Positions 48,375 through 60,590 of a stretch of 64,000 bases of DNA are shown one piece after another; the first letter of the stretch is position 1; each line of letters opens with the position of its first letter. The position numbers and the translations under genes were made by a program. Source of the DNA: Ashinkailepas kermadecensis (Eukaryota > Arthropoda > Thecostraca > Neolepadidae); assembly GCA_034440615.1 (NCBI GenBank), contig JAOTOM010004552.1, positions 186,001 to 250,000 of the forward strand, written 5' to 3'. A model generated the notes under the pieces. That model was not told the origin of the DNA and made no database searches. It was given only the letters and a program-made list of their open reading frames with translations.

Positions 48375-48585
48375 CTCCACATGGCCGCACTGACATGCTC
48401 CGTACACTCGCACTGAACTGCTCCGCAAACCCGCACTGAACAACTCCGCAGATCCGCACTGAAACACATCGTACATCCGCACTGAAACACTTCGCAAATC
48501 CGCTCTGAAACAATTCGCATATCTGCACTGAAGCACTCCGTATACCTGAACTGAAACACTTCGTAGATCCGCATTGGGAAGATAT
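48375..48585. repeat. 23-bp minisatellite left of the CR1-like LINE
   Basis: About nine units of ATCCGCACTGAAACACTTCGCAA with substitutions. Confidence 0.85.
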
Positions 48586-48661
48586 GTATACAAATATTTG
48601 ACAGCTATGCAGATCCGCATCGGACCCCAATGCCATTTTCTTCCCCAAGTGCACGGTAGTT

Positions 48662-49591
48662 TAGGTTAGGGCCCTAAAGGCAGAGCTTTCCAAGCTCAAA
48701 GCTTCCCTTGCTTCACAGGGCTGGCCAGAAAGGGTAACATGTGAGGGGCAGTCTGTAGCAGGGGCATCCTATGCCCAGGTGGTCACAGGCCACCAGGTAA
48801 CTGTAGCTTCCCCTGCTGTGGAGGTGGCAGGGAGATCTGAAGAGAGAAGTATTCCTAGTGAACAGAAGATTTCTAGTTCTAGCGCACATGAGGGGCAGTG
48901 GTTTAAAGTCAGGGGGTGGAGGATTTGGAGGAGTGAGCCTAAGCAAGGGGGCAGTGAGTGGCAGGTGGTAGGTGTTAGGAGTGGGAAGCAACCTAGTGAA
49001 GCAGCTCAACAGGCAGGAGTAATAACATACAATAGGTTCCAGGCACTGGAGGACTGCCCGCAGGATAGTGAAAGCAGTGATAGCAGCAAGGAGACGGTGC
49101 TGGTGGTAGGAGACTCTCGGGTGCGGCATTTAGATAGAGTTTTCCGTAAAGGTAGGAGAGGCAGGAGGTGCATCACCAGGCCTGGTGCCAAGGTTAGAGA
49201 CCTGGTACCAGTGGTGGCACAGGCCACCAGTGAGGACCAGTTTAGTACAGTTATAGTGCATGTAGGAGTGAACGACGTAGGTCCTGCCAGGAGTGAGGAG
49301 CTGCTGCAGGACTATAGGGCCCTTCTGGTCACCCTGAAGCAGAGCAAAAGCAGAGTTATTGTGACAGCTATTCTGCCCAGGGCTGAAGTCTCCCCTGAGT
49401 GGAGCTCTAGGGCGCTGGCAGCCAATGCCAGGGTGGGTAGGCTCTGCAATGAGTTAGGTTTGACCTTTGTTGACAAGTGGTGCAGGTTTTATGGTTCATG
49501 GGACCTCTATCAAAGGGATGGCCTGCACTTCTCCGAGAAGGGGGTGCAAGTGTTAAGTACAGTGTATGAACATGTCCTTCAGGGAAACTAG
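48662..49591 (+). CDS. LINE ORF1 with SGNH/GDSL-type esterase domain (5' truncated)
   Basis: Open from about 48662 to a stop at 49589-49591, with no internal stop. The first residues are coiled-coil-like (LKAELSKLKASLASQ), then a Ser/Gln-rich linker. The C-terminal half carries the SGNH blocks: VVGDSRVRHLD (block I, nucleophile Ser), VIVHVGVNDVG (Gly-Asn-Asp block), and RDGLHFSEKG (Asp-x-x-His block). CR1-clade elements are known for such ORF1 esterases, proposed to act on lipids or membranes during retrotransposition. The true start lies upstream and is missing; an internal ATG at 48779 opens a 270-codon product that keeps the esterase. Confidence 0.8.
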
Positions 49592-52500
49592 ATAATGGGG
49601 TGGGGAGGGAAGAAGTGGCATTACCATCTCATGAATATGCCAATAGTGACAGCATAGGCAATAGAACCTCACAGTCAGCAAATAGGGATGGCAGTAGATC
49701 AAGGGGGCAGAGTGGTAGCTCATCCAGAGATGATAGAGCTACTCAGCATGAAAAAAACAAAGATGGTTATGGAACATTTCTTAAGTGTATGATGCTTAAT
49801 GCTCAGAGTATTCGATCCAAATTTGACGAGTTCAAGTGTTATGTTGTTGATGAGGAACCAGATTTTGTTTGCATTACTGAGGCATGGGTCAGTGAGGGGT
49901 ATTTTGGGGATAACTTGCAGGACTATGAGATCCAGGGATACAATATGTTTTCATGCAATAGGGGTCCAGCAGTGAAAGGGGGTGGTGTAATGCTCTATGT
50001 GAATAGCTTATTCAGTTCTCAAAAAGTAGCAGATGGGGTAAAAAGGTGTCTGTGGAGTCCATTTGGCTTGATGTTTCTGTGGGAAAAGGCAACAGCAATA
50101 AACTGAGAATAGGAGCTTTGTACCGATCAGGAACCTTGCCACATTCTCAGCAATTGGAGCTTGATAAGGTGATTTGTGAGGAAATCAGTAGAAACTTTCA
50201 GAGGAAATGCCTTATTCTTGGTGACTTTAATCTAAAAGGATATGAAAATGTTAGTGTTGGCTCCCCAGCATGTAAACTGTTTAGGAAATGCCTTGAAGAG
50301 GACCTGTTCTTACACCAGTTTGTAACAACCAACTAGGCAGGGCTCATTCTTGGACCTTGTCTTCTCGGATTTAAGTGATTTAGTTCAAGACTTGACTATA
50401 GGAGAAACTCTGGGAAGAAGTGACCATAACATAGTGAGATTCAAGGCACATGTAGCAGGGACAATCAAGGATAATTTGGCAAAGGTTCCAAGTTTTAACA
50501 GGGCAGACTTTGACTGCATGAGAGCAGCCTTAAGTGCCATCAAATGGGAAGAAGAATTATCCGATTTAAATGCCTGTGAAATGTGGGAAAAGTTCAAATC
50601 TTACTTGAGGGAAATTCAGATTAGACATGTCCCCCAAAAGCAAAGGCGCAAAAGAAGAGTAGGAAAGCCAGCATGGCTTACACCAGATTTGACAAAAGCA
50701 ATTAAGGCTAAGAAAGATGCATTTAGAGTATTTAAGGAAGCTTCAAATATAGTAAATCTAAGGTTGTATCAAAAAGCTAGAGACGCTGTGAAACAGAATA
50801 CCAGAGCAGCAAAGCGAGCAAAATAATTGGATTTGGCTAGGAACTGTAAAGGGGACAGTAAAAAGTTCTTTAGTTTCTACAAGCTAAGTAAAGTTTCAAG
50901 CACAATTGGTCCACTGGAAGTAAATGGGATTATATTGAGTGAGGATAGTGAGATGGTTGAGGAATTGAGCAAGCAGTTTAAATCAGTGTTTACATTTGAG
51001 GATGTGACAAATCTGCCAACTGTGAACCACAGCCCCGCAACAGGTGATCAGTTACATGATGTTGAGTTCATTGACAGTGATGTTGTTTTGAATTATGTCA
51101 GGAAAATAAAGCCAAACAAGGCAGCAGGACCTGATGGAATCCATGCTAGGGTATTGCGGGAAGCTGAAAAAGAATTGGCAATTCCACTCAGTATAATATT
51201 TTGTAGATCAGTTTCACAAAATCAAATTCCAACTGATTGGAAAAGGGCAAATGTAGTTCCTATTTTCAAGAAAGGAGAAAGAGGGAAAGTTGAAAACTAT
51301 AGGCCAGTAAGCCTCACATCACTAGTCTGCAAGGTACTTGAATCAATTATCAAGGATAAAATAGTTAGTTTTCTGGAAGGAAACCGAGTGATTCAAGATA
51401 CTCAACATGGGTTTAGAAAAGGGCGATCGTGTCTCACAAATCTCTTGGACTTTTTTAATTTTGCTACAGAACAATTTGATCAGGGAAATCAGGTTGATGT
51501 AGCATATCTTGACTTTAGCAAGGCCTTTGACAAGGTACCTCATAAACGGTTAATGATGCAGCTTCAGGCCCATGGTATTGTGGGTAACATCCTAAAATGG
51601 ATAGGGTTGTGGCTTTCAGATAGACAGCAGAGAGTGATGCTAAATGGTACAAAATCATGATGGCAAAATGTTCTTAGTGGAGTCCCCCAAGGGTCAGTAC
51701 TGGGACCACTATTGTTCATTATGTGTGTAAATAACATTGAAAGTGGCCTAAGCAGTAAGGTTTTGAAATTTGCAGATGATTTGAAGGTCTTTAGGGCAAT
51801 AACAGGGCACAATGAGCAGGTCTTGCTGCAGAAAGACTTAGACGAGCTTGTGAAGTGGTCCGAAAAATGTCAAATGAAACTTAATTTTGATCAGTGCAAA
51901 ATCATGCATGTAGGTAGGCAGCATATCAAGGCTCCATACTTGATGGGTGGCCAAGTACTATCTGTGACCCAGCAGGAGAAGGACTTAGGTGCTATTTTTA
52001 ACACAAAATTGGGGGCATCAGAACAGACCAAAGAAGCCAGGAAGAAGGCATTAAGAATGCTTGGGGCAATAAATAGGAATGTATCATACAAAAGTGAGGA
52101 AGTCATCAGGAAGCTTTATTGTGCATATGTCAGGCCACATCTGGAATATTGTGTCCAAGCTTGGTTCCCTAGTTATGAAAAAGAATGTTGGCTTTTAGAG
52201 AGAGTACAAAAGAGAGCAACACAAATGGTGAATGGTATGGGCAACCTGGCATATGAGGAAAGATTGAAGAAATTGAATATGTTTTCACTTAGATATAGAA
52301 GGCTGAGAGGAGATCTCATCGAGGTCTTTAAATCTGTTCATGGTCAGGAACAGGGTTATCTCAGGGAACTGTTTGAATTTAACAGAAATGATGCAATTAG
52401 AGGTCATCAATTCAAAATTAAAGTTAATCACAGCAGGACAAGGTTAAGACAGTCCTTCTTCACCAGCAGGGTAGTAGAATACTGGAACCAGCTGCCAGAA

Positions 52501-52599
52501 ACCATTGTCAGTAGCAACACACTGAACATCCTTAAGAACAGCATAGACAATCATTATAAGAATAGGGGGCTTGTTTTTCTGTATTCCGGGGAGAGTTGA
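49592..52599 (+). pseudogene. LINE ORF2: AP endonuclease and reverse transcriptase, disrupted
   Basis: Endonuclease: MLNAQSIRSKFDEF (about 49790), CITEAWVSEG, LILGDFNLKG and GRSDHNIVRF. Reverse transcriptase: KPNKAAGPDGIHARVL, ENYRPVSLTSLVCKVLE, DVAYLDFSKAFDKV, SGVPQGSVLGPLLF and the catalytic KFADDLKVF (51769-51780 encode FADD). The C-terminal part ends YWNQLPETIVSS and GLVFLYSGES. The main frame is left near 50045 and regained near 50335 (two compensating single-base shifts), and in-frame stops occur at 50824-50826 (TAA) and 51658-51660 (TGA). The catalytic residues are intact but the protein cannot be made whole. Confidence 0.85.
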
Positions 52600-52729
52600 T
52601 CAACACATTTGATGGACAACTGGTTCAGTGTACAGAGTGCAACCAAGAAGGGCCCTTGTGGCTCATAGTTGCACTGATCTTTTATGTCTTTATGTCTAGT
52701 ATAAACCCGCGGTGTGCCACCCTGCAGAT

Positions 52730-53325
52730 TGTCACTAGATCACTGCGCAGAAGTGCACCATTGACCACTGCATGTAGACATGCACTGAACCACTGTATCT
52801 GTACCCACTGTGCTACTTATATGTAAATACTGCACCACTGTATCTGTACTCACTGTGCTGCGGTATATGTAACCACTGCACCACTGTATCTGTACCCACT
52901 GTGCTGCTGTATATGTAACTACTGCACCACTGTATCTGTACCCGCTGTGCTACTGTATATGTAACTACGGCACCACTGTATCTGTACCCGCTGTGCTACT
53001 GTATATGTAACCACTGCACCACTGTATATGTACCCACTGTGCTACTGTATATGTAACTACGGCACCACTGTATCTGTACCCACTGTGCTGCTGTATATGT
53101 AACCACTGCACCACTGTATCTGTACCCACTGTGCTGTTGTATATGTAACCACTGCACCACTGTAGCTGTACCCACTGTGCTACTGCATATGTACCCACTG
53201 CACCACTGTACATGTACCCACTGCACCACTGTACATGTACCCACTGTGCTACTGTACATGTACCCACTGTACCACTGTACATGTACCCACTGCACCACTG
53301 TACATGTACCCACTGTGCCACCTTG
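52730..53325. repeat. 23-bp minisatellite in a 46-bp higher-order pattern
   Basis: Alternating CACTGCACCACTGTATCTGTACC-type and CACTGTGCTGCTGTATATGTAAC-type 23-mers. It is bounded by similar sequences, GTGCCACCCTGCAG (52713) and GTGCCACCTTGCAG (53318). It lies immediately right of the LINE. Confidence 0.92.
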
Positions 53326-53329
53326 CAGG

Positions 53330-55880
53330 GCCACACCGAACCACTGCCTGTAGCGACATGTACTGGATGCTTGCTTAGAACCGCCATGTGGAGCACCATT
53401 CTGCGGACATGCGTGATGGTGACGGCGCTCTCAGAACTCGGCGGCGTGATGGATGTAAGATGCTGGCACCCACTATGGCCACCACTGTAACGCACACGCC
53501 CAACAACTGTTATCCGCATTCGTCGCACCCCGATTAGGCAAAGAGCTGCCCTTTAATTGTGTTTGCTGTGAAGCGAGAGGTTGGCGCAACTTGTGGTTCC
53601 AGATACCTTGGAGTGAAAAAGCTGTGTTGAGCATCCCATCAAAAGTGGTCGGGTGAATGGTCAGTCCACCCTTAAGGTGGAGTAAGAAGCAATAAAGACG
53701 TCACGGATGCGGAGTGGCGGCCGCCGGACCAGCGCCAGTTCAGTTCCCGCACCTGACACGCGCATGTGAACTCGATCCCAACTGAGCCATCATGTTGAGG
53801 GCGATGACCAGGCAAGGTGCCAATACATGGGAAAATTAGTACTCCAATGAAGCGGTATTCCATTTTGCATGGTTAGCCAGAGCGAGATATGGGAGCATAT
53901 TATCTGCCCCGGGCATGTTTTCTTCTCATAGTACAATGTTAGCTGAGAAAACAAATGTTATGAACGCATTTGCACGCCCTCATCGTCGGCTTGGGCCAGA
54001 TCTCTACATTTGTACGATGGTGTTCACATTTTTATCGGAGATGACAACAGCTCGGTTCAGTCCATGGTCACTTGGAGCAGCGTCCTATGCCTTGTAGGCT
54101 ACAGCACGAACGCCTGCATTGATGTAGATATTAGAGGATGGGGTTATCGAACGCCGACGAGCGGTCTTTTTAGATCTCGTGCCCCAGCTTTCGGGTGAAG
54201 AGCTCCCAGGCGTACACACCAGATGTGCTAAGCACCCAACGATTTTGGGACCGGCGTCCCAGCTCGGTCGGTTTGCTGAACTCCAAGTCCCCACAACATT
54301 GTGCTTCTTGCTCACGAACAACTTCATGCATTTACGGAGCATCAGCAAACAATTTTATCACGCGCATTCAGACATGCTACATCGGGCGAAAACATCCGAC
54401 AATGTTCAATGCTTCATAATATTTGAAGACAAATTGTTGATGAACATGATGACGACATGACTCGGTTAATCTTATATAGCCGTATCCGAATACAAGCGAC
54501 AAGCGAAGGAAAGGAGTGCGAAATAACTAAAGGGCGTCGAAATCAGTACGAAGGCTAAACATTCTTGAGTGTTTGCCTATAATTATCTGCTGCTAGGGAA
54601 CGGTATCAGTCGCGCAGGGACGCTGTTTTGTGCTCCTGGTGTTGGAAGTGCTCAAGCGAGGTCAAGGAAAAAGCGCCGGAAAAATATATTGTCGCTGAAA
54701 ACTCACCCGACACGGCAGTCGTTTCTTTTTTTGGAAGAGAGGAGTACTGTGATCTCAAAATACTACTGTACTGTATAGCATAGTAAATATAGTATATTTA
54801 CTGCATACTGTATACTATACTGCATAGTATAGTGAATAGTACTGTGATCCTGTGAATCTCAAAATACCCAGACAACATAATAGAGCCAGACCGCTCTTCT
54901 TGTATTGAACTGCCTGAATGCCAGATAGTTATTTGGGCTTCAGGGCGCTTCGACCAGAATTCATCATTCGCACCCAGCCTGAACACTACCCAACGTTTTC
55001 ACAAAACTGTACCACTGGTCATGCTTCCATTGATGTAGCTTGAAAGGCCCAGAATAGAGGCGAATCTGCCAAAGTCGTGCATGACAATCGCCGGGATGGC
55101 TTCGTGCGCAGAAAGCATTAATGTCTGATTATACCTTGACCTGGGCATGTCGCGCGCATCACCCGGGATTTCTTATTTCAAATACCTTCTGATGCCACGT
55201 TGTCAAGAGATCAGGATTACCAGGAGGGTCGTCACGAGGAAATGCTTTCATGTGAAGAGGATGCATCATCCTTCTATTGCCCACTGCTTGCAGTCCTAAC
55301 TCTGTTTACATTAACAACAAACTATGTTGTACAATCCTTGCTTGTTGAATGAGACCCGCGATTTGAAAAAAAAAACGAAGAGGACAGTTCACACATCAGA
55401 ACTCCTAATAAACACAGCGTCGGTCGCGACGATAATACGAACGTAGATTTTTGGTCAGGAATAACTATCAGTTCGTGTGGACAACGCTCGAGTTCACCTG
55501 CACCTGCACGGATCACAATCCACAACGCTGGCGCTTACCTGTGTGTGAAATATGCACCTGTGTGACCGGCCGCGACCTGCTGTCAACTGGGCAGCACCGA
55601 CACACTGGCCTCCGACACCTCGTCACACTCCGCCCACGTCTCCTGCCGACAGGCCGCAGACACTACTGACACACTGTTCCGTGCTCAGCCCCCGGCCGAC
55701 CCCCGCTCCCGCTCCGATACCGGCCAACCTCACTGGCGCCACGCTGCGGCCAACTGACGAACCACGCGCAGCTCTCGTGCGCGTGCCGCGCGCTGTTGCA
55801 ATGTAGGTGGGGTCTGAGCGAGTCACGCAGCGCCCCCCGTAGTATATGCCGATGCCAGCACATCCTCCTTAAAAATTGTA
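53330..55880. other. Unassigned sequence with a LINE 3' scrap
   Basis: On the minus strand, 54926-54955 ends CGAAGCGCCCTGAAGCCCAA then ATAAC, like the LINE 3' termini at 31.6 and 34.8 kb. A short palindromic ATAGTATAC-type tract lies at 54775-54845. A minus-strand donor-like CACAG/GTAAGC occurs at about 55538 downstream of a GC-rich segment (55550-55800) that is open on both strands; no gene is called. Confidence 0.4.
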
Positions 55881-55881
55881 G

Positions 55882-57165
55882 ACCCCCATTCAAAATACAC
55901 TTCTCCGTATCGCACTCGGTGCAATGACTACTTCACCCATCATTTCTTTAGAAGCCGAATCGGGAATTCCTCCACTAGCTCTCCGCAGAATGCAACAAAC
56001 ACTTAGGTACGCCTTCAAAATTCAATTTCATGCAAACCACCCCACCCACACGTCATTGCAAATTCTCCCAAACTTACATCATGACTATTTAGGTCCAGCC
56101 GAAACAAAACGAACTGGTCTCACCATAGTTTCTCGAGTCAAAACATTTTCTGAGCAACATCATTTCACTATTCCGCCCATTACTTCTCTTTCTCCACTAA
56201 CTACACCACCGTGGCAGATAGCTGAACGACACATATTTTATCTAACCACCACTCCAAAATCACAGCTTTGTCCAGAATATGTTAAACAAGAATTTCACAA
56301 ATTTCGGTCCCGTTATTATCATGTTCCTTTTGTTTTTACTGACGGTTCTAAAAACGCTAACCTTACAGGAAATGCCATAGTTTCGGGAGCATACAAAAAA
56401 CAACATCGATTACCAGACGGAACATCAATTTTCATCGCCGAATTACATGCCATCCTCGTTGCCCTCCGTTGTATTCGCCATCGTTTTCTGTCACCCCATG
56501 CGCAGCGTCGTCATTTCTTCGGACTCCAAATCTATTTTACAATCTCTCGTCACTTTCTTTTTCACATCATTGCCATATTTATGAAGCATTAGGAACACTT
56601 CATCTGATGGGCGTGGAGGTCCGTTTCCTGTGGGTGCCCAGTCACTGCGGCATCCGAGGAAACGAAGAAGCCAACACATTAGCAAAATCATTACACCTCC
56701 AAAACATCACGGAATTTCCACCACACTTTGAAGGTATTAAATCATCCATACAACAAAGCATTCGACATTTTTGGACTAAAAATTGGACACAAAACACGAA
56801 CCATACGCAATTACATATCGTCAAACATGTCCTCGATACCTGGACCACATCATATAAAAAACGACACGAAGAAAAAGTCCTATCACGTTTCCGTATCGGC
56901 CATACTTTTCTTACCCATCGATATACCTACATGGTTTCACCTCGACCTCCGTGCCCACCATGCAACACCTATCTTACAGTTACACACATTATCCTTCATT
57001 GTCAGAAGTTCCACGGCCCTCGACAAATACTGACGGATTATTGCCATACACACAAAATTCCCTTGTCTCTACCAACACTATTGGGGGTAATCATCTATTT
57101 CTCTTCAAACTACTTTTCATTTTTCTCCAACAAACAAACTTGCTCCAGGACTTATATACTGACTT
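55882..57165 (+). pseudogene. LINE ORF2 fragment: end of reverse transcriptase, RNase H, C terminus
   Basis: Starts 5'-truncated with TPIQNTLLRIALGAMTTS and ESGIPPLALRR, the end of the reverse transcriptase region. RNase H follows with canonical residues: FVFTDGSKN (about 56335), IFIAELHAILVAL, VVISSDSKSILQSL in a second frame (about 56505), and FLWVPSHCGIRGNEEANTL in a third. The C-terminal tail reads SRFRIGHTFLTHRYTY and CPPCNTYLTVTHIILHC. Two single-base shifts fall between 56498 and about 56560, the second near a T-run. All catalytic acidic residues are present, unlike the copy at 41.9 kb. The coding part stops at the 16-bp repeat block. Confidence 0.75.
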
Positions 57166-57169
57166 TTAC

Positions 57170-59069
57170 GATTCTAGGACAGATGTACGTAAGGACAAAT
57201 GTACGTATGGCAGATGTACGTAAGCAAATGTACGTAAGCAAATGTACGTAAGCAAATGTACGTAAGCAAATGTACGTAAGCGCAGATGTACGTATGGCAA
57301 TTGTACGTAAGAGCAGATGTACGTATGGCTAATGTACGTAAGCGCAAATGTACGTATGGCAAATGTACGTAAGCGCAGATGTACGTATGGCAAATGTACG
57401 TATGCGCAAATGTACGTATGCGCAAAAGTACGTAAGCGCAAATGTACGTATGCGCAAAAGTACGTAAGCGCAAATGTACGTAAGCGCAAATGTACGTAAG
57501 GGCAAATGTACGTAAGCGAAAATGTACGTAAGCGCAAATGTACGTAAGCGCAAATGTACGTAAGCGCAAATATACGTAAGCGCAAATGTACGTAAGCGCA
57601 AATGTACGTAAGCGCAAAAGTACGTATGCGCAAATGTACGTGTGTACAATTGTACGCATGGGCAAATGTACGTCCATTTACGCATGCTTACCTTTGGGTT
57701 TACGTATATTTGCTTAGGTACATATGCCATACGTGCGTTTGCGGTAACCGGACAAATGTACGTAAGCGCAGATGTACGTATGACAATTGCACGTAAGCTC
57801 AGGTGTACGTATGGCTAATGTACGTAAGCGCCAATGTGCGTATGACAAATGTACGTATGCGCAAATATACGTATGCGCAAATGTACGTAAGCGTAAATGT
57901 ACGTATGCGCAAAAGGACGTATGCGCAAATGTACGTAAGCGCAAATGTACGTAAGCGCAAAAGTATGTATGCGCAAATGTACGTGTGTACAATTGTACGC
58001 ATGCGCAAATGCACGTAAGCAAATGTACGTAAGCGCAGATGTACGCATGGCAATTGTACGTAAGCGCAGGTGTACGTATGGCTAATGTACGTAAGCGCAA
58101 ATGTACGTATGGCAAATGTACGTATGCGCAAATATACGTATGCGCAAATGTACGTAAGCGTAAATGTACGTATGCGCAAAAGTACGTATGCGAAAATGTA
58201 CGTAAGCGCAAATGTACGTATGCGCAAAAGTGCGTATGCGCAAATGTACGCAAGCGCAAAAGTACGAATGCGCAAATGTACGAAAGCGCAAAAGTACGTA
58301 TGATTAAATGTACATAAGCGTAAATGTACGTATGTGCAAATGTACGTATACGCAAATGCACGTATACGCAAATGTATGTTTGCACAAATGTACGTAAGGA
58401 CAAATGTACGTAAGTATAAATGTAGGTATAAGCAAGTGTACGTAGGTGTAAATGTACGTAAGCGCAAAAGTACGTAAGCGCAAAAGTACGTGAGCGCAAA
58501 TGTACCTAAGCGCAACAGTACGTACACGTAAGAGAATGCAAGAGCAAATGTACGTATGAGCCAATGTACGTACATTTAGACATACGTGCCTTTGCGTTTA
58601 AGCACATTTGGTTAGGTGCATATGCCATACGTACATTTGCTCTTACGTACATTTGCCATACGTAAATTTGCGCTTAAGTAAATTTGGCATACGTACATCT
58701 GCACTTACGTACAATTGCCATACGTACTTCTGCGCATATGTACATTTGCGCTTACGTACATTTGCGCGTACGTACTTTTTCGCTTATGTACATTTGCGCG
58801 TACGTACATTTGCGCTTACGTACATTTGCGCTTACGTACATTTGAGCTTACGTACATTTGCGCTTACGTACATTTGCGCATACGTACTTTCGAGCATTCG
58901 TACATTTGCCATACGTACATTTGCGCTTACGTACATTAGCCATACGTACATCTGCGCTTACGTACAATTGCCATACGTACATCTGTGCTTACGTACATTT
59001 GCTTACGTACATTTGCGTACGTACATCTGCCATACGTACATTTGCTTTACGTACATTTGTCCGGTTACC
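57170..59069. mobile_element. Foldback-like block of 16-bp repeats with inverted halves
   Basis: Built from AAGCGCAAATGTACGT units (16 bp), rightward to about 58590 and as reverse complement afterwards. GGTAACCGGACAAATGTACG at 57743-57762 recurs inverted as CGTACATTTGTCCGGTTACC at 59050-59069. A longer cassette (GCAGATGTACGTATGGCAAT, GTACGTAAG, GGCTAATGTACGTAAGCG) occurs in direct orientation near 57281, 57771 and 58033 and inverted near 58680 and 58905. GACTTTTAC (57161-57169) and GACTTTCAC (59070-59078) flank the block like a short target duplication. Tandem repeats within long inverted arms are the layout of foldback elements. Confidence 0.6.
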
Positions 59070-59079
59070 GACTTTCACA

Positions 59080-59157
59080 GCACTATAATTTTCTTTTTTT
59101 TCCCTTTTCGGCGGCACGAAATGGCCTGAGGAGGCCGAAGTGCCTAACCTAACAAAA
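59080..59157 (+). mobile_element. 3' UTR end of the interrupted RNase H LINE
   Basis: T-rich run, then TTTTCGGCGGCACGAAATGG, CCTGAGGAGGCCGAAGTGCC and a TAACCTAACAAAACAAA tail. The GGCC(T)GAGGAGGCCGAAGTGCC hairpin and TAACC-type tail resemble 3' ends of RNase H-bearing LINEs. It probably continues the ORF2 fragment that stops at 57165. Confidence 0.45.
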
Positions 59158-59159
59158 CA

Positions 59160-59920
59160 AAGGCTACAGACCCATGGAGTGTCAGCACCATTCGTGCGCA
59201 CATTGCCTGTTGCGGAAACACACTGAACACTCCGACCTGCCGATTGGCTTGACTGGCTGCTGGTTTTGCAGCTCTTTATTTTTCATCGCTCTGTTCGCTC
59301 TTTTCTCATTCACCCGTCGCTCTTTTCTCTTTCAGGAGAGTTCACGCGCTTCTTACACCTGGCTTCCGTTCGTCTCAGCACCATCATGCGAAGTTCAAAC
59401 TTCTCCCGACCCCTGTACTCGAGCCTGTGAACGAGTAATTCGCTTAACCTCATCCATGATAAAAGCGGGGTTGTAATCCCACTTCTGACATCAGTTGTTA
59501 GAATCCTTCTTGCTATAATCAGTCTTTGCTAATGAAAACACAGTTTGATCCTCTTCTGCTCTTGTATTGGTAAATGACCGACGGAAATGACCCGGAATCC
59601 AAATTGTAGATTTAACAGCCCCTTACTCTAATCGTGAGTCAACGTAGCGCCCCGACTCCACTGGCGCACAGCGAACGGGCCCGAAACTGCAGTCTGCACC
59701 ACCAGCCCACCCAGACAGAATCCACCCGGACAGTTCCTGGTCGTCACTGTTGCTCTGATCCCACCGGCGATCCGATCCCACCGGCGCACCACGAATTGTC
59801 CAACAACAGGCAGGTCTCAACCACAGCGTCGATCCCACCGACGCCGTGCATTAAGACAGACCCACCCCACAGCGCACGACCCCACCGATACGCTGCGAAT
59901 CAGGGACCGTCCCAGAAAGC
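59160..59920. other. Unassigned sequence
   Basis: 59690-59890 holds several copies of GATCCCACCGGCG-like sequence at irregular spacing. No gene is supported. Confidence 0.35.
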
Positions 59921-59924
59921 TCAC

Positions 59925-60017
59925 CTGTGCTGGAGAAGTGTCGGGGCATAGCAATGCTGTCGGTGCGACTGAGGCGCAAATGCAGTAACATCACTGACCT
60001 GCCTGTCCTCTGAAAGG
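59925..60017 (-). CDS. Candidate internal exon of an unrecognised gene
   Basis: 93 bp with acceptor ATTTGCTCTGCAG (a second, CCTTTCAG, lies 8 bp further) and donor CACAG/GTGAGC. Two frames are open: one reads FQRTGRSVMLLHLRLSRT, the other LSEDRQVSDVTAFAPQSH, so the product is not decided. No domain is recognised. Confidence 0.25.
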
Positions 60018-60446
60018 CTGCAGAGCAAATGGTCACGTGATCATCGAGGAGGCAGATTCCCATCCATGGACACTGACCCATTGTCAGTCTGGTAGTGTCA
60101 CGTGTCACGTGACTGTCACGTGACGCCTGGCTGTGAAGCGGCGCACCAAGAATGACAGATGGCCCGGTTACGTTTCGTGCTGAAGCAATATAAACTAAAC
60201 ACTTCTTATTGCAAAGTAGTTGGATGGCATCCGCTTGAAGTAATATTATATCCGCGTATAAATCCGAATATGTCGCTTTCAATACAGCTCACAATGCATA
60301 CATAAAACATAATTATTTGTCACACAACATAGGCCGTACGCTAAAAAAAAGTATGATTATCAATGAAATGGGTGTATTTTAATCGTTATTAATCGGTTTG
60401 TCAGTCAATCTGATTTAAGCAAGCAAGTGCTGCCTAGGGATTTGCC

Positions 60447-60590
60447 GCCCTGGTAGCTCAGTTGGCTTGAGCACTGGTCTGTGCTGGTCTCCCCTGTCCT
60501 GGCAAGACGGGTTCGAGTCGCTTCACGCGCTCGCTTTTAGCCCCTGGATGGGAGGGTCAGTTGGCGACTAGCACGATAATGTCAAAAGCG
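60447..60590 (+). mobile_element. tRNA-derived SINE or tRNA pseudogene
   Basis: GCCCTGGTAGCTCAGTTGG (A box, with D-stem GCTC/GAGC) and GGGTTCGAGTC (B box, 60509-60519) have near-tRNA spacing, but the T stem and acceptor stem do not close, so it is not a working tRNA. The body shares GTTGGCGAC-like sequence with the SINE at 32967. Confidence 0.5.

Larger units (their letters stand above)
48660..52698 (+). mobile_element. CR1/L2-like non-LTR retrotransposon, nearly complete
   Basis: Carries ORF1 (esterase type) and ORF2 (endonuclease plus reverse transcriptase), then a short 3' UTR ending in a TATGTCTTTATGTCTAG repeat, as expected of CR1/L2 elements that end in short tandem repeats. The 5' end is truncated inside ORF1. 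Low GC and few lesions compared with other LINEs here suggest the youngest insertion. No clear target-site duplication was found. Confidence 0.85.

Noticed and set aside
53700..53870. tRNA-like TGGCTCAGTTGGGA on the minus strand
   Set aside because: The B-box-like sequence is far too close to the A box and no cloverleaf can form.
57166..59129. ORFs of 133-261 codons rich in Arg-Thr-Phe-Ala
   Set aside because: Translations of the 16-bp TACGTA repeat on both strands.
60447..60520. Functional tRNA gene
   Set aside because: A and B boxes are present but the acceptor and T stems do not pair, and the sequence continues as a SINE-like body.
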